From assembly GCA_964460755.1 (NCBI GenBank), contig CAYWQL010000003.1:43402-107401 (forward strand): a DNA stretch of 64,000 nt, given 5' to 3'. Source of the DNA: JAYFNU01 sp964460755. Lineage in GTDB: Bacteria > Bacillota > Clostridia > Oscillospirales > Ruminococcaceae. A program made the translations under genes and the position numbers. How positions within the stretch are numbered: the first letter of the stretch is position 1; each line of letters starts with the position of its first letter. Below, piece after piece: positions 26,803 to 34,748 of this stretch. The notes under the pieces are model-generated. The model searched no databases. It was given only the letters and a program-made list of their open reading frames with translations, and was not told the DNA's origin.

Positions 26803-27977
26803 GCCCTTGTTATCTTAGCTATTCCGTTTTTCACCGCATCCTCCGCGACCGCCTTGGCGACGACGTCGGCGACCGATTTGTCGAGCGCGGACGGAATGAT
26901 ATAGTCCTTCGAAAGCTGCTCGTCGCTCACAAGCGAGGCGAGCGCATAAGCGGCGGCTTGCTTCATGCTTTCGGTTATTTCGCTCGCGCGAACCGAAAGC
27001 GCCCCCTTGAACATTCCGGGGAAAACAAGCACGTTATTTATCTGGTTCGGAAAGTCCGAGCGACCCGTTCCAACAACCGCCGCACCGCCCTTAAGCGCTT
27101 CGTCGGGCATTATTTCGGGTACGGGGTTTGACATTGCGAACACAAGCGGCTCATTCATTTCAGCAACCATTTCCGCTGTAACGAGATTGGGCCCAGAAAC
27201 TCCGACGAAGGCGTCCGCGCCCTTCAAAGCGTCGCTGAGCGTTCCCTTTAGTTTGTCGCGGTTGCTTATCTTCGCCATTTCCTGCTTGGACAAATTCAGC
27301 CGCTCGTCACCCTCGCATATTATGCCCTTGCTGTCGCACATAATGATTTCGCCAAACTTCATATCGATAAGAAGCTTTGCGATAGCGATGCCCGCCGCGC
27401 CCGCTCCGTTAACGACGATTTTAAGCGCGCCCATCTTCTTTTTCGTAAGCCTTACGGCATTCAGCATCGCCGCGCAGACGACGATAGCCGTTCCGTGCTG
27501 GTCGTCGTGGAAAACGGGAATATCACAAAGCTCTTTTAAGCGTCTTTCGACCTCAAAGCAGCGCGGAGCGGAAATGTCCTCAAGATTAATACCTCCGAAG
27601 CTTTTTGAAATCAAATATATCGTCTCAACCAGCTTGTCGACGTCGTGGGTATCCACGCATATCGGAAAAGCGTCAACATCGGCAAACTCCTTGAACAAAA
27701 CGCATTTACCCTCCATAACGGGCATACCCGCCGCCGGCCCGATATCGCCAAGGCCGAGCACCGCCGTGCCGTCGGTTATTACGGCGACGAGATTTCCTCG
27801 TCTGGTGAGCTCGAAGGACTTTTCATAGTCCTTGTTGATTACCCGACAGGGCTCAGCGACGCCGGGGGTATACGCGAGAGATAAATCCTCACGCGTCTTA
27901 ATCGCATAACGCGGAACGACCTCTATTTTTCCCTTCAGGTCATAGTGAAGCTGTAAAGCCTCTTGGTTAACGTCCAT
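26799..27977 (-). CDS. NAD(P)-dependent malic enzyme
   Basis: 392 residues, the short single-domain-pair malic enzyme of bacteria. LAYTPGVAEPCRVI carries the catalytic Tyr region, TDGTAVLGLGDIGPAAG and HDDQHGTAIV hold metal and substrate residues, and VVNGAGAAGIAIAKLL is the dinucleotide-binding loop. Decarboxylates malate to pyruvate. It lacks the phosphotransacetylase-like tail of MaeB. It follows fumC after 25 bp, so fumarate to malate to pyruvate is encoded by one transcript. Cofactor choice cannot be told. Confidence 0.93.
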   Translation of the reverse strand: MDVNQEALQLHYDLKGKIEVVPRYAIKTREDLSLAYTPGVAEPCRVINKDYEKSFELTRRGNLVAVITDGTAVLGLGDIGPAAGMPVMEGKCVLFKEFADVDAFPICVDTHDVDKLVETIYLISKSFGGINLEDISAPRCFEVERRLKELCDIPVFHDDQHGTAIVVCAAMLNAVRLTKKKMGALKIVVNGAGAAGIAIAKLLIDMKFGEIIMCDSKGIICEGDERLNLSKQEMAKISNRDKLKGTLSDALKGADAFVGVSGPNLVTAEMVAEMNEPLVFAMSNPVPEIMPDEALKGGAAVVGTGRSDFPNQINNVLVFPGMFKGALSVRASEITESMKQAAAYALASLVSDEQLSKDYIIPSALDKSVADVVAKAVAEDAVKNGIAKITRA

Positions 27978-28002
27978 ATCTAAAAATTCCTTTCAAAATT
28001 AT

Positions 28003-29367
28003 CTATATCATCTCTTCGGGTTTGAAAACCTCGTCAAATTTATCCGCCGTAAGAAAGCCGAGCGCAACACACGCCTCTTTAAGCGAAATATCCTCCTTAT
28101 ACGCCTTTTTTACGGTCGCCGCGGCATTTTCATAGCCGATATGCGGATTTAACGCCGTGGCAAGCATAAGGGAATTATAAAGATTGCTTTTCATCTTTTC
28201 TCTGTTCGCCGTAATACCGCAAACGCAATTTACCCTAAACGAATTAATCGCGTCGGTAAGCAGGCGAACCGATTGAAGAAAGTTGTATATGAGCACAGGC
28301 ATAAACACGTTGAGCTCAAAGTTGCCCTGCGACGCCGCCATACCGACCGCAACGTCGTTCGCTATAACCTGAACGGCAACCATAGTTACCGCCTCGCATT
28401 GGGTCGGATTGACCTTTCCCGGCATAATCGAGCTTCCCGGCTCGTTTTCGGGTATATGTATTTCTCCAAGTCCGCAGCGTGGACCGCTTGAAAGAAAACG
28501 CACATCGTTCGCGATTTTCATAAGATTCGCCGCAAGCGCCTTAAGCGCACCGTGGGCGAAGACAAGCTCGTCCTTCGACGTAAGCGCGTGAAATTTGTTC
28601 GGCGCGGATATAAAGGGTTTGCCCGTAAGAACGGAAACCTCTTTTGCCACTTCGTCGCCAAAGCCCTTCGGAGCGTTGAGTCCCGTTCCGACAGCCGTGC
28701 CTCCGAGAGCAAGACAGCTAAGCTCTTGTATGCTTGCCTTTAACATCGCAAGCGGCTTTTCGAGCATATTGCGCCATCCGCTTATCTCCTGCGAAAAAGC
28801 GATAGGCGTCGCGTCCTGCAAATGGGTTCTTCCCGTTTTGACTACTCCCTTATTTTCCCCTTCAAGACGAGAAAATTCATTAATAAGTCCTTCTATCGCG
28901 GGGAAAAGCTTGTCCTCAATTTCAACGACCGCCGCTATGTGCATAGCCGACGGAAAGGTGTCGTTGGAGCTTTGGGACATATTTATGTGGTCGTTCGGGT
29001 GAAGAAGCTTTTCTCCCGCCGCCGCATTTGCGACGTTCGCGACGACCTCGTTTACGTTCATATTCGACTGAGTACCGCTTCCCGTCTGCCACACAACGAG
29101 CGGAAATTCGTCAAAAAGCTCGCCTTCAAGAATTTTGTCACAGGCGTCACATATTAAGCCGCATCGAACCTCGTCAAGCTTTCCGAGGTTTTTATTCGCC
29201 CTCGCCGCCGCTTTTTTCAGCGTCGCAAAAGCCGTGATTATCGGCTTGGGCATATGCTCGTCGCCGATTTTAAAGTTGTTGCGGCTTCTCTCGGTCTGCG
29301 CGCCCCAAAAACGCTCGCTCGGCACTCTTACCTCGCCCATGGTATCCTTTTCAATTCTATAATCCAT
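28003..29367 (-). CDS. fumC: Class II fumarate hydratase
   Basis: 454 residues. The fumarase/aspartase signature GSSIMPGKVNPTQ is present near residue 315, with SGSGTQSNMNVNEV and the HPNDHINMSQSSNDTFP segment. It interconverts fumarate and malate; oxygen-stable, without iron-sulphur. It heads a two-gene operon with malic enzyme. Aspartase was considered because the families are close, but the overall match is to FumC. Confidence 0.95.
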   Translation of the reverse strand: MDYRIEKDTMGEVRVPSERFWGAQTERSRNNFKIGDEHMPKPIITAFATLKKAAARANKNLGKLDEVRCGLICDACDKILEGELFDEFPLVVWQTGSGTQSNMNVNEVVANVANAAAGEKLLHPNDHINMSQSSNDTFPSAMHIAAVVEIEDKLFPAIEGLINEFSRLEGENKGVVKTGRTHLQDATPIAFSQEISGWRNMLEKPLAMLKASIQELSCLALGGTAVGTGLNAPKGFGDEVAKEVSVLTGKPFISAPNKFHALTSKDELVFAHGALKALAANLMKIANDVRFLSSGPRCGLGEIHIPENEPGSSIMPGKVNPTQCEAVTMVAVQVIANDVAVGMAASQGNFELNVFMPVLIYNFLQSVRLLTDAINSFRVNCVCGITANREKMKSNLYNSLMLATALNPHIGYENAAATVKKAYKEDISLKEACVALGFLTADKFDEVFKPEEMI

Positions 29368-29390
29368 ATTGTTCCCTCACATATAGAATA

Positions 29391-29435
29391 AATATATTAT
29401 TAATAACGCTATTCGTCAAGCAAAAGCTGCTTGAC
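29391..29435 (-). promoter_or_regulatory. fumC promoter with inverted repeat at -35
   Basis: TTGACG (29414-29419), 17-bp spacer, TATATT (29391-29396) on the minus strand. A 7-bp inverted repeat GTCAAGC (29415-29421) / GCTTGAC (29429-29435) covers the -35 box and is a possible operator. Confidence 0.72.
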
Positions 29436-29583
29436 GCGGTTGAGCCGAAGGGATTTAGAAACGACCGATTACCCTAAAAAGCACAAAAGCGGTTTTCATT
29501 AATATGTTTTCAAAATAGCCAAGCATACCGCCCCGTTTCAAATATATATTGTATCACATTTTTATACATTTTCTCTAACCGTC
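29436..29583. other. Intergenic stretch between divergent fumC and ECF promoters
   Basis: Part of a 365-bp gene-free stretch (29368-29732). No coding frame, tRNA or clear terminator is visible in this part. The two promoters and the ECF leader that account for the rest are listed separately. Confidence 0.5.
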
Positions 29584-29612
29584 TTGCAAAATCGACCTCA
29601 ATAGTCTAAAAT
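29584..29612 (+). promoter_or_regulatory. Promoter of the ECF S-component gene
   Basis: TTGCAA (29584-29589), 17-bp spacer, TAAAAT (29607-29612); transcription would start near 29619. Confidence 0.68.
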
Positions 29613-29618
29613 GTAAGC

Positions 29619-29732
29619 ATAAATCGGCACGAAGCCGATGAGCTTATTCCGAAACATCGGAGAATTGCGCCATGAAGGTTGCTCATTTTTTGTGAACGCC
29701 TTTTTGGCGTATTATATTTTTCGGAGGTTTTT
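29619..29732 (+). promoter_or_regulatory. Structured leader, candidate riboswitch of unassigned class
   Basis: About 114 nt. Visible stems: ATCGGC / GCCGAT (29623-29628, 29634-29639), an outer TGAGC / GCTCA (29639-29643, 29681-29685), inside it CCGA / TCGG (29649-29660), and a late hairpin ACGCC / GGCGT (29696-29710) with U-rich 3' flank. GCGCC at 29667-29671 could pair with GGCGT instead. No match to a riboswitch consensus I know (TPP, FMN, THF, preQ1, cobalamin, SAM). Confidence 0.45.
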
Positions 29733-30254
29733 ATGAGCAAGGTCAAAAAATTAGTTTTCGCGGGGCTCTTGGTCGCCATAGGCGTCGCCCTGCCCATCGC
29801 CTTCCATTCTGTTCCCAACGCGGGTATGGTCTTTCTTCCCATGCATATTCCCGTGCTTCTTTGCGGACTTATATGCGGTCCTCTTTACGGGCTTGCCTGT
29901 GGTATTTTAGCCCCGCTTTTGTCAAGTCTTCTTACGGGTATGCCCGTCGCGGCAATGCTTCCGTCCATGCTATGCGAGCTTGCGGTCTATGGTCTTGTCG
30001 CGGGACTTCTGCTTAAGCTCGTCAAGACGAAAAGCACGGCGCTCAACATTTACGTCGCACTCGTTGGAGCAATGCTCCTCGGAAGAGTTGTAAAAGGACT
30101 CGTCAATGCTCTTATCTTTAACGTCGGGCAATATTCCCTCAAAATGTGGCTTACGTCGTCCTTCGTCACCTCAATTCCCGGAATAATCGCCCAAATTGTA
30201 CTTATACCGATTTTGATTCTCGCGCTAAAAAAAGCAAAGCTAATTACGCTATAA
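29733..30254 (+). CDS. ECF transporter substrate-binding (S) component
   Basis: 173 residues with about six hydrophobic helices. FLPMHIPVLLCGLICGP and PLLSSLLTGMP are typical of ECF-type vitamin-uptake S-components, which bind the vitamin or precursor and share an EcfA1-A2-T energising module encoded elsewhere. Substrate unknown: no vitamin-synthesis neighbour and no recognised riboswitch. ATG 29733 follows TCGGAGG. Single gene with its own promoter and terminator. Confidence 0.86.
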   Translation: MSKVKKLVFAGLLVAIGVALPIAFHSVPNAGMVFLPMHIPVLLCGLICGPLYGLACGILAPLLSSLLTGMPVAAMLPSMLCELAVYGLVAGLLLKLVKTKSTALNIYVALVGAMLLGRVVKGLVNALIFNVGQYSLKMWLTSSFVTSIPGIIAQIVLIPILILALKKAKLITL

Positions 30255-30259
30255 AAAGA

Positions 30260-30285
30260 AGAGCCCCGTCGAGGGCTCTTTTTTT
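30260..30285. terminator. Bidirectional terminator
   Basis: Hairpin AGAGCCC / GGGCTCT (30260-30279) followed by T7 on the plus strand, between convergent genes. Confidence 0.9.
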
Positions 30286-30288
30286 GCT

Positions 30289-30696
30289 CTATTTCGTCAT
30301 TTGCTTAATCATTTCGACCGCCTGCTCAATATATTCGTTTATTGTAAACTCCTTCGTGCCAACAACCGTTATTTTGCATTTGTTGATAGGAACAAGAATC
30401 TTTTGCGCTCGACTTTCTGATACGGCAAGCGCCATTCGCGGCGTTATTTCGCCAAGAAGGGAATTTGCCGCTACTATTCCGACAGGTCCGACTATCACGT
30501 CCGCCTCGCACGACAAAACAACGACGGGATTTTCCCCAGTCGCCCCCTCGGACGCCCCCGCCTTCATCATCGCCGCCGTCGCAATCGAATTGGTTCCGAC
30601 CGCAATCAGCTCACCCTCGACCTTTGCCGCCGCAAGCCGTTCAATTATCGTTTTTCCTATTCTTCCGCCCTGTCCGTCTATTACAAGTATTTTCAT
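30289..30696 (-). CDS. DUF3842 family protein
   Basis: 135 residues. It begins MKILVIDGQGGRIGK, a Rossmann-like glycine loop, and has VGPVGIVAANSLLGEITP in the middle; this matches the DUF3842 family of anaerobic Firmicutes, whose function is not known. It resembles a small nucleotide-binding fold. No membrane segment. Ribosome site GAAGG. It stands alone between the ECF gene and the ABC operon and shares no transcript with either. Confidence 0.8.
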   Translation of the reverse strand: MKILVIDGQGGRIGKTIIERLAAAKVEGELIAVGTNSIATAAMMKAGASEGATGENPVVVLSCEADVIVGPVGIVAANSLLGEITPRMALAVSESRAQKILVPINKCKITVVGTKEFTINEYIEQAVEMIKQMTK

Positions 30697-30758
30697 AGTA
30701 ATTTTCCTTCATTTTGTTATAGGTTCATTTTACCCGTTTGTTTCGATGAATGCAAATG

Positions 30759-30812
30759 TTGACAAAGTCGAAAAATAGTGTTATATTGTGTATACACCGT
30801 ATACACAATATA
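30759..30812 (+). promoter_or_regulatory. Promoter and GntR operator of the ABC operon
   Basis: TTGACA (30759-30764), 17-bp spacer, TATATT (30782-30787). A perfect 14-bp inverted repeat TATATTGTGTATAC (30782-30795) / GTATACACAATATA (30799-30812), with a 3-bp centre, covers the -10 box and the start site. It is the probable binding site of the GntR regulator encoded at the end of the operon. Confidence 0.93.
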
Positions 30813-30827
30813 AAAGGACGATGTATT

Positions 30828-31673
30828 ATGGGCAATATTCTAACGGTAAATAATCTTTGCAAAAACTACGAGGCGTTTTCTCTCAAGAACGTGTCCTTCT
30901 CGCTCGACAAGGGCTACATAATGGGCTTTATCGGACGTAACGGCGCGGGTAAAACGACAACGCTTAAAACGATGTTCAATCTCGTGCATCATGACAGCGG
31001 AACGGTCGAAATGTTTGGCAAGGACTTCTTTGAAAACGAGCTTTTCTGCAAACAGCATTCCTCGTTTATGCTTGGCGGAGCAAACTATTTTGTTTCGAAA
31101 AAGCTTAAAACGATAAAAAGCGTCGTCAAAAAATTCTATGACGAATGGGACGACGAGGCGTACAAAAGCTACATATCCCTTTTTAAGCTTGACGAAAACA
31201 AAAAGGTAAGCGAGCTTTCCGAAGGTATGAAGGTTAAATTCGGGCTTGCGCTCGCTATGTCGCACAACGCAAAATTCCTCGTGCTTGACGAGCCGACGAG
31301 CGGACTTGACCCCGTATCGCGCGACGAGCTTCTTGAAATATTCCAAAAGCTTATCGCCGACGGCGAAAGAAGTATTCTTTTCTCGACCCACATTATCTCC
31401 GACCTTGAAAAATGCGCGGACTACATCACCTACATAAAAGAGGGCGAAATTCTCGCTTCCACCGAAAAGGACGCCTTTATCGACGGCTATCGCGTTGTTC
31501 AGGGCAAAAACGACCAGCTTAACGACGAAATGAAGAAAAAGCTAATCGGCATAAAAAACAACGCCTTCGGCTGGAACGCGCTTATTAAAAAGGAAGACCT
31601 TTCGCTCGTAAAGGGGCTTGAAATCGCCCTGCCAGACCTTGAAACCATTATGGTTCATATTGAAAAGGAGTAG
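30828..31673 (+). CDS. ABC transporter ATP-binding protein
   Basis: 281 residues. Walker A GRNGAGKTT (about residue 38), signature LSEGM, Walker B FLVLDEPTSGLD and the switch His in ILFSTHI. It resembles the YtrB/BcrA group, which often serve in export or cell-envelope stress. ATG 30828 follows AAAGGA; the frame upstream overlaps the promoter. First gene of an operon with a permease and a GntR/YtrA regulator, autoregulated through a palindrome at the promoter. Substrate unknown. Confidence 0.93.
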   Translation: MGNILTVNNLCKNYEAFSLKNVSFSLDKGYIMGFIGRNGAGKTTTLKTMFNLVHHDSGTVEMFGKDFFENELFCKQHSSFMLGGANYFVSKKLKTIKSVVKKFYDEWDDEAYKSYISLFKLDENKKVSELSEGMKVKFGLALAMSHNAKFLVLDEPTSGLDPVSRDELLEIFQKLIADGERSILFSTHIISDLEKCADYITYIKEGEILASTEKDAFIDGYRVVQGKNDQLNDEMKKKLIGIKNNAFGWNALIKKEDLSLVKGLEIALPDLETIMVHIEKE

Positions 31674-31677
31674 CGAA

Positions 31678-32325
31678 ATGAAAAACTTAATCAGCAAAGA
31701 GCTTAAACTCGCTCTTCATCCGACAAATATTATCTTTCTGGCCTTTGGCATAATGCTTCTTATCCCAAGCTATCCTTACTATGTCGCCTTCTTTTACGTC
31801 TGTCTCGGAATCTTCTTTTTGTTCCTCAACGGACGTGAAAACAACGACGTTTTCTTTACAACCACGCTTCCCGTTAAAAAGAGCGACGTTGTAAAGGCGC
31901 GGTGCATAACCGTCGCGCTCATCGAAACCGTGACGATAATAATTTCTGTTCCCTTTGCTTTTCTCGGCGTTGCGATTAACCCGAACGCCGCGGGCAACGA
32001 AGCGGGAATTGAAGCGAACGTCGCCTTCTTCGGTTTTGTGTTTATTATGTTTGCGATTTTTAACGTGATATTTATTCCTAAGTTTTATAAAACAACCTTA
32101 AAGCTCGGTATGCCCTTCGTCCTGTCGTCAACCGCTATGGTGATTTTTATAGGCGTCGCCGAGGTCTTCACAAACGCCGTTTTCAAGGACTTTCTCGACA
32201 CAACCGAGTCCGACATAATGATAAAGCAAATCCCCATTCTCGTCGCGGGCATTGCGATATTTCTTATTCTTACGTTTGCGGCATACAAGCTTGCGTCCAA
32301 GCGCTTTGAAGAAGTAGATTTATAG
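31678..32325 (+). CDS. ABC-2 type permease
   Basis: 215 residues with about six hydrophobic helices (first near 20-55). It resembles the ABC-2 permeases (PF13346-like) that pair with YtrB-type ATPases. Ribosome site AAGGAG before ATG 31678, four bases after the ATPase stop. It is the membrane half of the transporter; the small size suggests that a homodimer forms the pore. Substrate unknown. Confidence 0.85.
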   Translation: MKNLISKELKLALHPTNIIFLAFGIMLLIPSYPYYVAFFYVCLGIFFLFLNGRENNDVFFTTTLPVKKSDVVKARCITVALIETVTIIISVPFAFLGVAINPNAAGNEAGIEANVAFFGFVFIMFAIFNVIFIPKFYKTTLKLGMPFVLSSTAMVIFIGVAEVFTNAVFKDFLDTTESDIMIKQIPILVAGIAIFLILTFAAYKLASKRFEEVDL

Positions 32326-32328
32326 GCT

Positions 32329-32700
32329 ATGGACATCGTTATCGTCAACACCTCGGACAAACCGATATATCAGCAGATATACGAGCAAATAAGCGCGCAG
32401 ATAATTAAGGGCGAGCTTCAAAGCGACATCTGTCTTCCGCCGATAAGAACGGTCGCCGCCGAGCTTCGAATAAGCGTCATCACGGTCAAAAAGGCGTGGG
32501 AGACCCTCGAGCAAAAGGGTTTTATCTACACCATGGCCGGAAAGGGCTGCTTCGTCGCTCCGCTGCATCCGAACGAGCTTTCCGACAAGCGTTCGTCAAT
32601 CGTCGCCGAAAAGGTGAAAAAGGACGTCGAATACTACAAGACGCTCGGTCTTTCGCTCGACGAGCTAAAGGGGCTTTTTGACGAATATTTCGGCAAATAA
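32329..32700 (+). CDS. GntR family (YtrA subfamily) transcriptional regulator
   Basis: 123 residues. Winged-helix GntR domain (about 10-78) with PIYQQIYEQISAQIIKGEL, LPPIRTVAAELRIS and VKKAWETLEQKGFIYTM, and only a short YtrA-type tail of about 45 residues. Likely represses its own operon by the palindrome at 30782-30812. Unusually it is the last gene of the cassette; in the common arrangement the regulator comes first. It begins 3 bp after the permease with a weak ribosome site, so low, coupled translation is likely. Confidence 0.93.
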   Translation: MDIVIVNTSDKPIYQQIYEQISAQIIKGELQSDICLPPIRTVAAELRISVITVKKAWETLEQKGFIYTMAGKGCFVAPLHPNELSDKRSSIVAEKVKKDVEYYKTLGLSLDELKGLFDEYFGK

Positions 32701-32710
32701 CCGCACTTTT

Positions 32711-32742
32711 TAAATGCCTCAAAAAGAGGCATTTATTTTTTT
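32711..32742 (+). terminator. Terminator of the ABC operon
   Basis: Hairpin AAATGCCTC / GAGGCATTT with loop AAAAA, then a run of T. Confidence 0.92.
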
Positions 32743-32794
32743 TTAACAATGTGTTATTATAGGTATATAAACCAAATGACATTGGGGAGTCACC

Positions 32795-34696
32795 ATGGAC
32801 GCTAAAATTGCGGTTTTTCTATCCTATTGGTCTGAAGAACAATCACGTTATTTCTTGGAGGGCGCCAAAAAGCGCATTTCCGAGGGTGGTATTCATCTGT
32901 CCATTTTCAGCAGCTTCGGATATATTCACGGCGGAAAGCCTGTTAACATCGGAGAAAATAATATATTCAGCCTTCCTGACCTGTCGACCTTTGACGGCGT
33001 CGTCATAGTATCGAACACCATTTATGACAAGGAGCTTCTGCAGCAGCTTTTTGAGAACGTAAAGGAAAAAAATCTTCCCGTTATCTCGTCCGATTACGAC
33101 CTTGGGGACCCATATTGTTACTTTGCGGGCGTGGACAACCGAGACGGAATTTCTCAGATGATGGAGCATCTTATATCCGAGCACAACTGCAAAACCTTTC
33201 ACTTTGTTTCGGGTCCTGCCAACGACGCGGAAAATATCGAGCGCCTGCGCGGATTTAAGGAAAGCCTTGAGCGTCACAATCTTCCCTTCGACAAAAACAA
33301 TGTCTTCGCGGGCATGTACCAGCTTTCCGACGGAATTGAGGCGGCTCAAAGGTATTTAAGCGGCGAGTGCCCCCTTCCCGACGCGATAGTCTGCGCTAAC
33401 GACCTTATGGCGTCGGGCGTGTGCGACGAGTTTTATACCCACGGCATACGCGTGCCAGAGGACGTCATAGTTACGGGCTTCGACAGCGACGAGCGTGTAA
33501 AGCACTATCGTCTAAAAATAACGACGGTTGACCGCCCGAAATCCGACCTTGGATACACCTGTCTTGATGAAATGTGCAAAATAATCTCCGGCGAAAGCGT
33601 CAAGAAAAAACAATTTTTCAAAGGACGTCTTTTGCTTTCCGAAAGCTGCGGCTGCAACCTCGAAACATATCAGAGCAATGACGACTATGTCCGAAGCATA
33701 TACAAAACCAACGTTACGGGAAGCCACAACTTCGTCATAACCAAGGAGGTCAACGAAGACCTTCTTACCTGCGAGGATTTTCCGTCGCTTTTGTCGTCGC
33801 TTAACGCTTTTGCAAGAGCCTATTTCGACTATACTCCCCTTTTGGTCATTGACGACGGATATTTTCGCTCCCTATCAACCTCGAATGAGGACAAGCGTAT
33901 GGTCGACGGCTATTCGGAAAAGTCACACCTGTTCTATTTTGAACCCGGCTCGACCTCTCCGTCGCGAATAACCTTCACGACAAAGGAGCTTATTCCAAGG
34001 GAGTTTAAATCTCAAATAGAAAACCCTCTTAACATTTTTTATCCCCTTCACTTTCAGGATAAATGTATCGGCTACATAGTCGTTGACGGAACCCGTCAGG
34101 CATTCAGCGACCTTCAGCGAATTTCCTTCCTGTCGTCGCTTAACGTCGTATTTGAGCATATTCTTCAGCGCATTACCCTTGAGAATTACAACCGTAAATT
34201 CCAAACCCTTGCGCTTATGGACTCCTTCACAGGGCTGTTTAACCGTCTTGGCTTCAAGGAATACGGTAACAAGCTTTTCAACGAATGCCGTAAAAACAAA
34301 AAGCACTTCCTTGTGCTCTTCGTTGATATCGACGGACTAAAATGGATAAACGACAATCTCGGACACGAGTTTGGCGACATCGCGATAAAAAAGATTAGCC
34401 AGAATCTTGTTATGTGCTGTCCGACAGACAATATAGCCATTCGCTTCGGCGGCGATGAATTTCTTATTCTCGGACCGTGCGACGGTGAGAAGGACGCGGA
34501 GGCGATTAAGTCTAATTTGATTAAACGCCTTAATGACATTAACGAGCGCAACGAGCTTGGCTTTTTGCTTTCGGTAAGCGTGGGATACCGCATATGCTCG
34601 CCCGACGAAAATATGACGCTCAACGATTGTGTCAACATCGCGGACAAGGAAATGTACGCCCTTAAGCAGCAGAAAAAAGCACAGCGCACAACATAA
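32795..34696 (+). CDS. Sugar-binding (LacI-like) domain fused to GGDEF diguanylate cyclase
   Basis: 633 residues. Residues about 1-285 are a type 1 periplasmic-binding fold as in LacI repressors (PDAIVCANDLMASGV, VIVTGFDSDE), but the DNA-binding helix-turn-helix that should precede it is absent. A GAF-like middle (about 300-445) follows, then a GGDEF domain (about 465-630) with an intact RFGGDEF near 550 and FVDIDGLKWIND. No signal peptide or membrane helix, so it should sense an internal small molecule, probably a sugar, and make cyclic-di-GMP. ATG 32795 follows GGGGAG. Monocistronic, with a terminator after it. Confidence 0.9.
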   Translation: MDAKIAVFLSYWSEEQSRYFLEGAKKRISEGGIHLSIFSSFGYIHGGKPVNIGENNIFSLPDLSTFDGVVIVSNTIYDKELLQQLFENVKEKNLPVISSDYDLGDPYCYFAGVDNRDGISQMMEHLISEHNCKTFHFVSGPANDAENIERLRGFKESLERHNLPFDKNNVFAGMYQLSDGIEAAQRYLSGECPLPDAIVCANDLMASGVCDEFYTHGIRVPEDVIVTGFDSDERVKHYRLKITTVDRPKSDLGYTCLDEMCKIISGESVKKKQFFKGRLLLSESCGCNLETYQSNDDYVRSIYKTNVTGSHNFVITKEVNEDLLTCEDFPSLLSSLNAFARAYFDYTPLLVIDDGYFRSLSTSNEDKRMVDGYSEKSHLFYFEPGSTSPSRITFTTKELIPREFKSQIENPLNIFYPLHFQDKCIGYIVVDGTRQAFSDLQRISFLSSLNVVFEHILQRITLENYNRKFQTLALMDSFTGLFNRLGFKEYGNKLFNECRKNKKHFLVLFVDIDGLKWINDNLGHEFGDIAIKKISQNLVMCCPTDNIAIRFGGDEFLILGPCDGEKDAEAIKSNLIKRLNDINERNELGFLLSVSVGYRICSPDENMTLNDCVNIADKEMYALKQQKKAQRTT

Positions 34697-34706
34697 TAAC
34701 ATAACA

Positions 34707-34745
34707 AAACGGCGCAGTGGATAATCCACCGCGCCGTTATTTTTC
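34707..34745. terminator. Bidirectional terminator
   Basis: Long hairpin AACGGCGC-A-GTGGAT / ATCCAC-C-GCGCCGTT with T run, between convergent genes. Confidence 0.9.
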
Positions 34746-34748
34746 TGC

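Noticed and set aside
26965..27828. 287-codon Ser/Pro-rich open frame opposite malic enzyme
   Set aside because: Low-complexity antisense frame without ribosome site.
29436..29583. tRNA-like or riboswitch-like look of the gap upstream of fumC
   Set aside because: No cloverleaf or CCA end could be built, and it lies upstream of the fumC promoter, so it would not be in that transcript.
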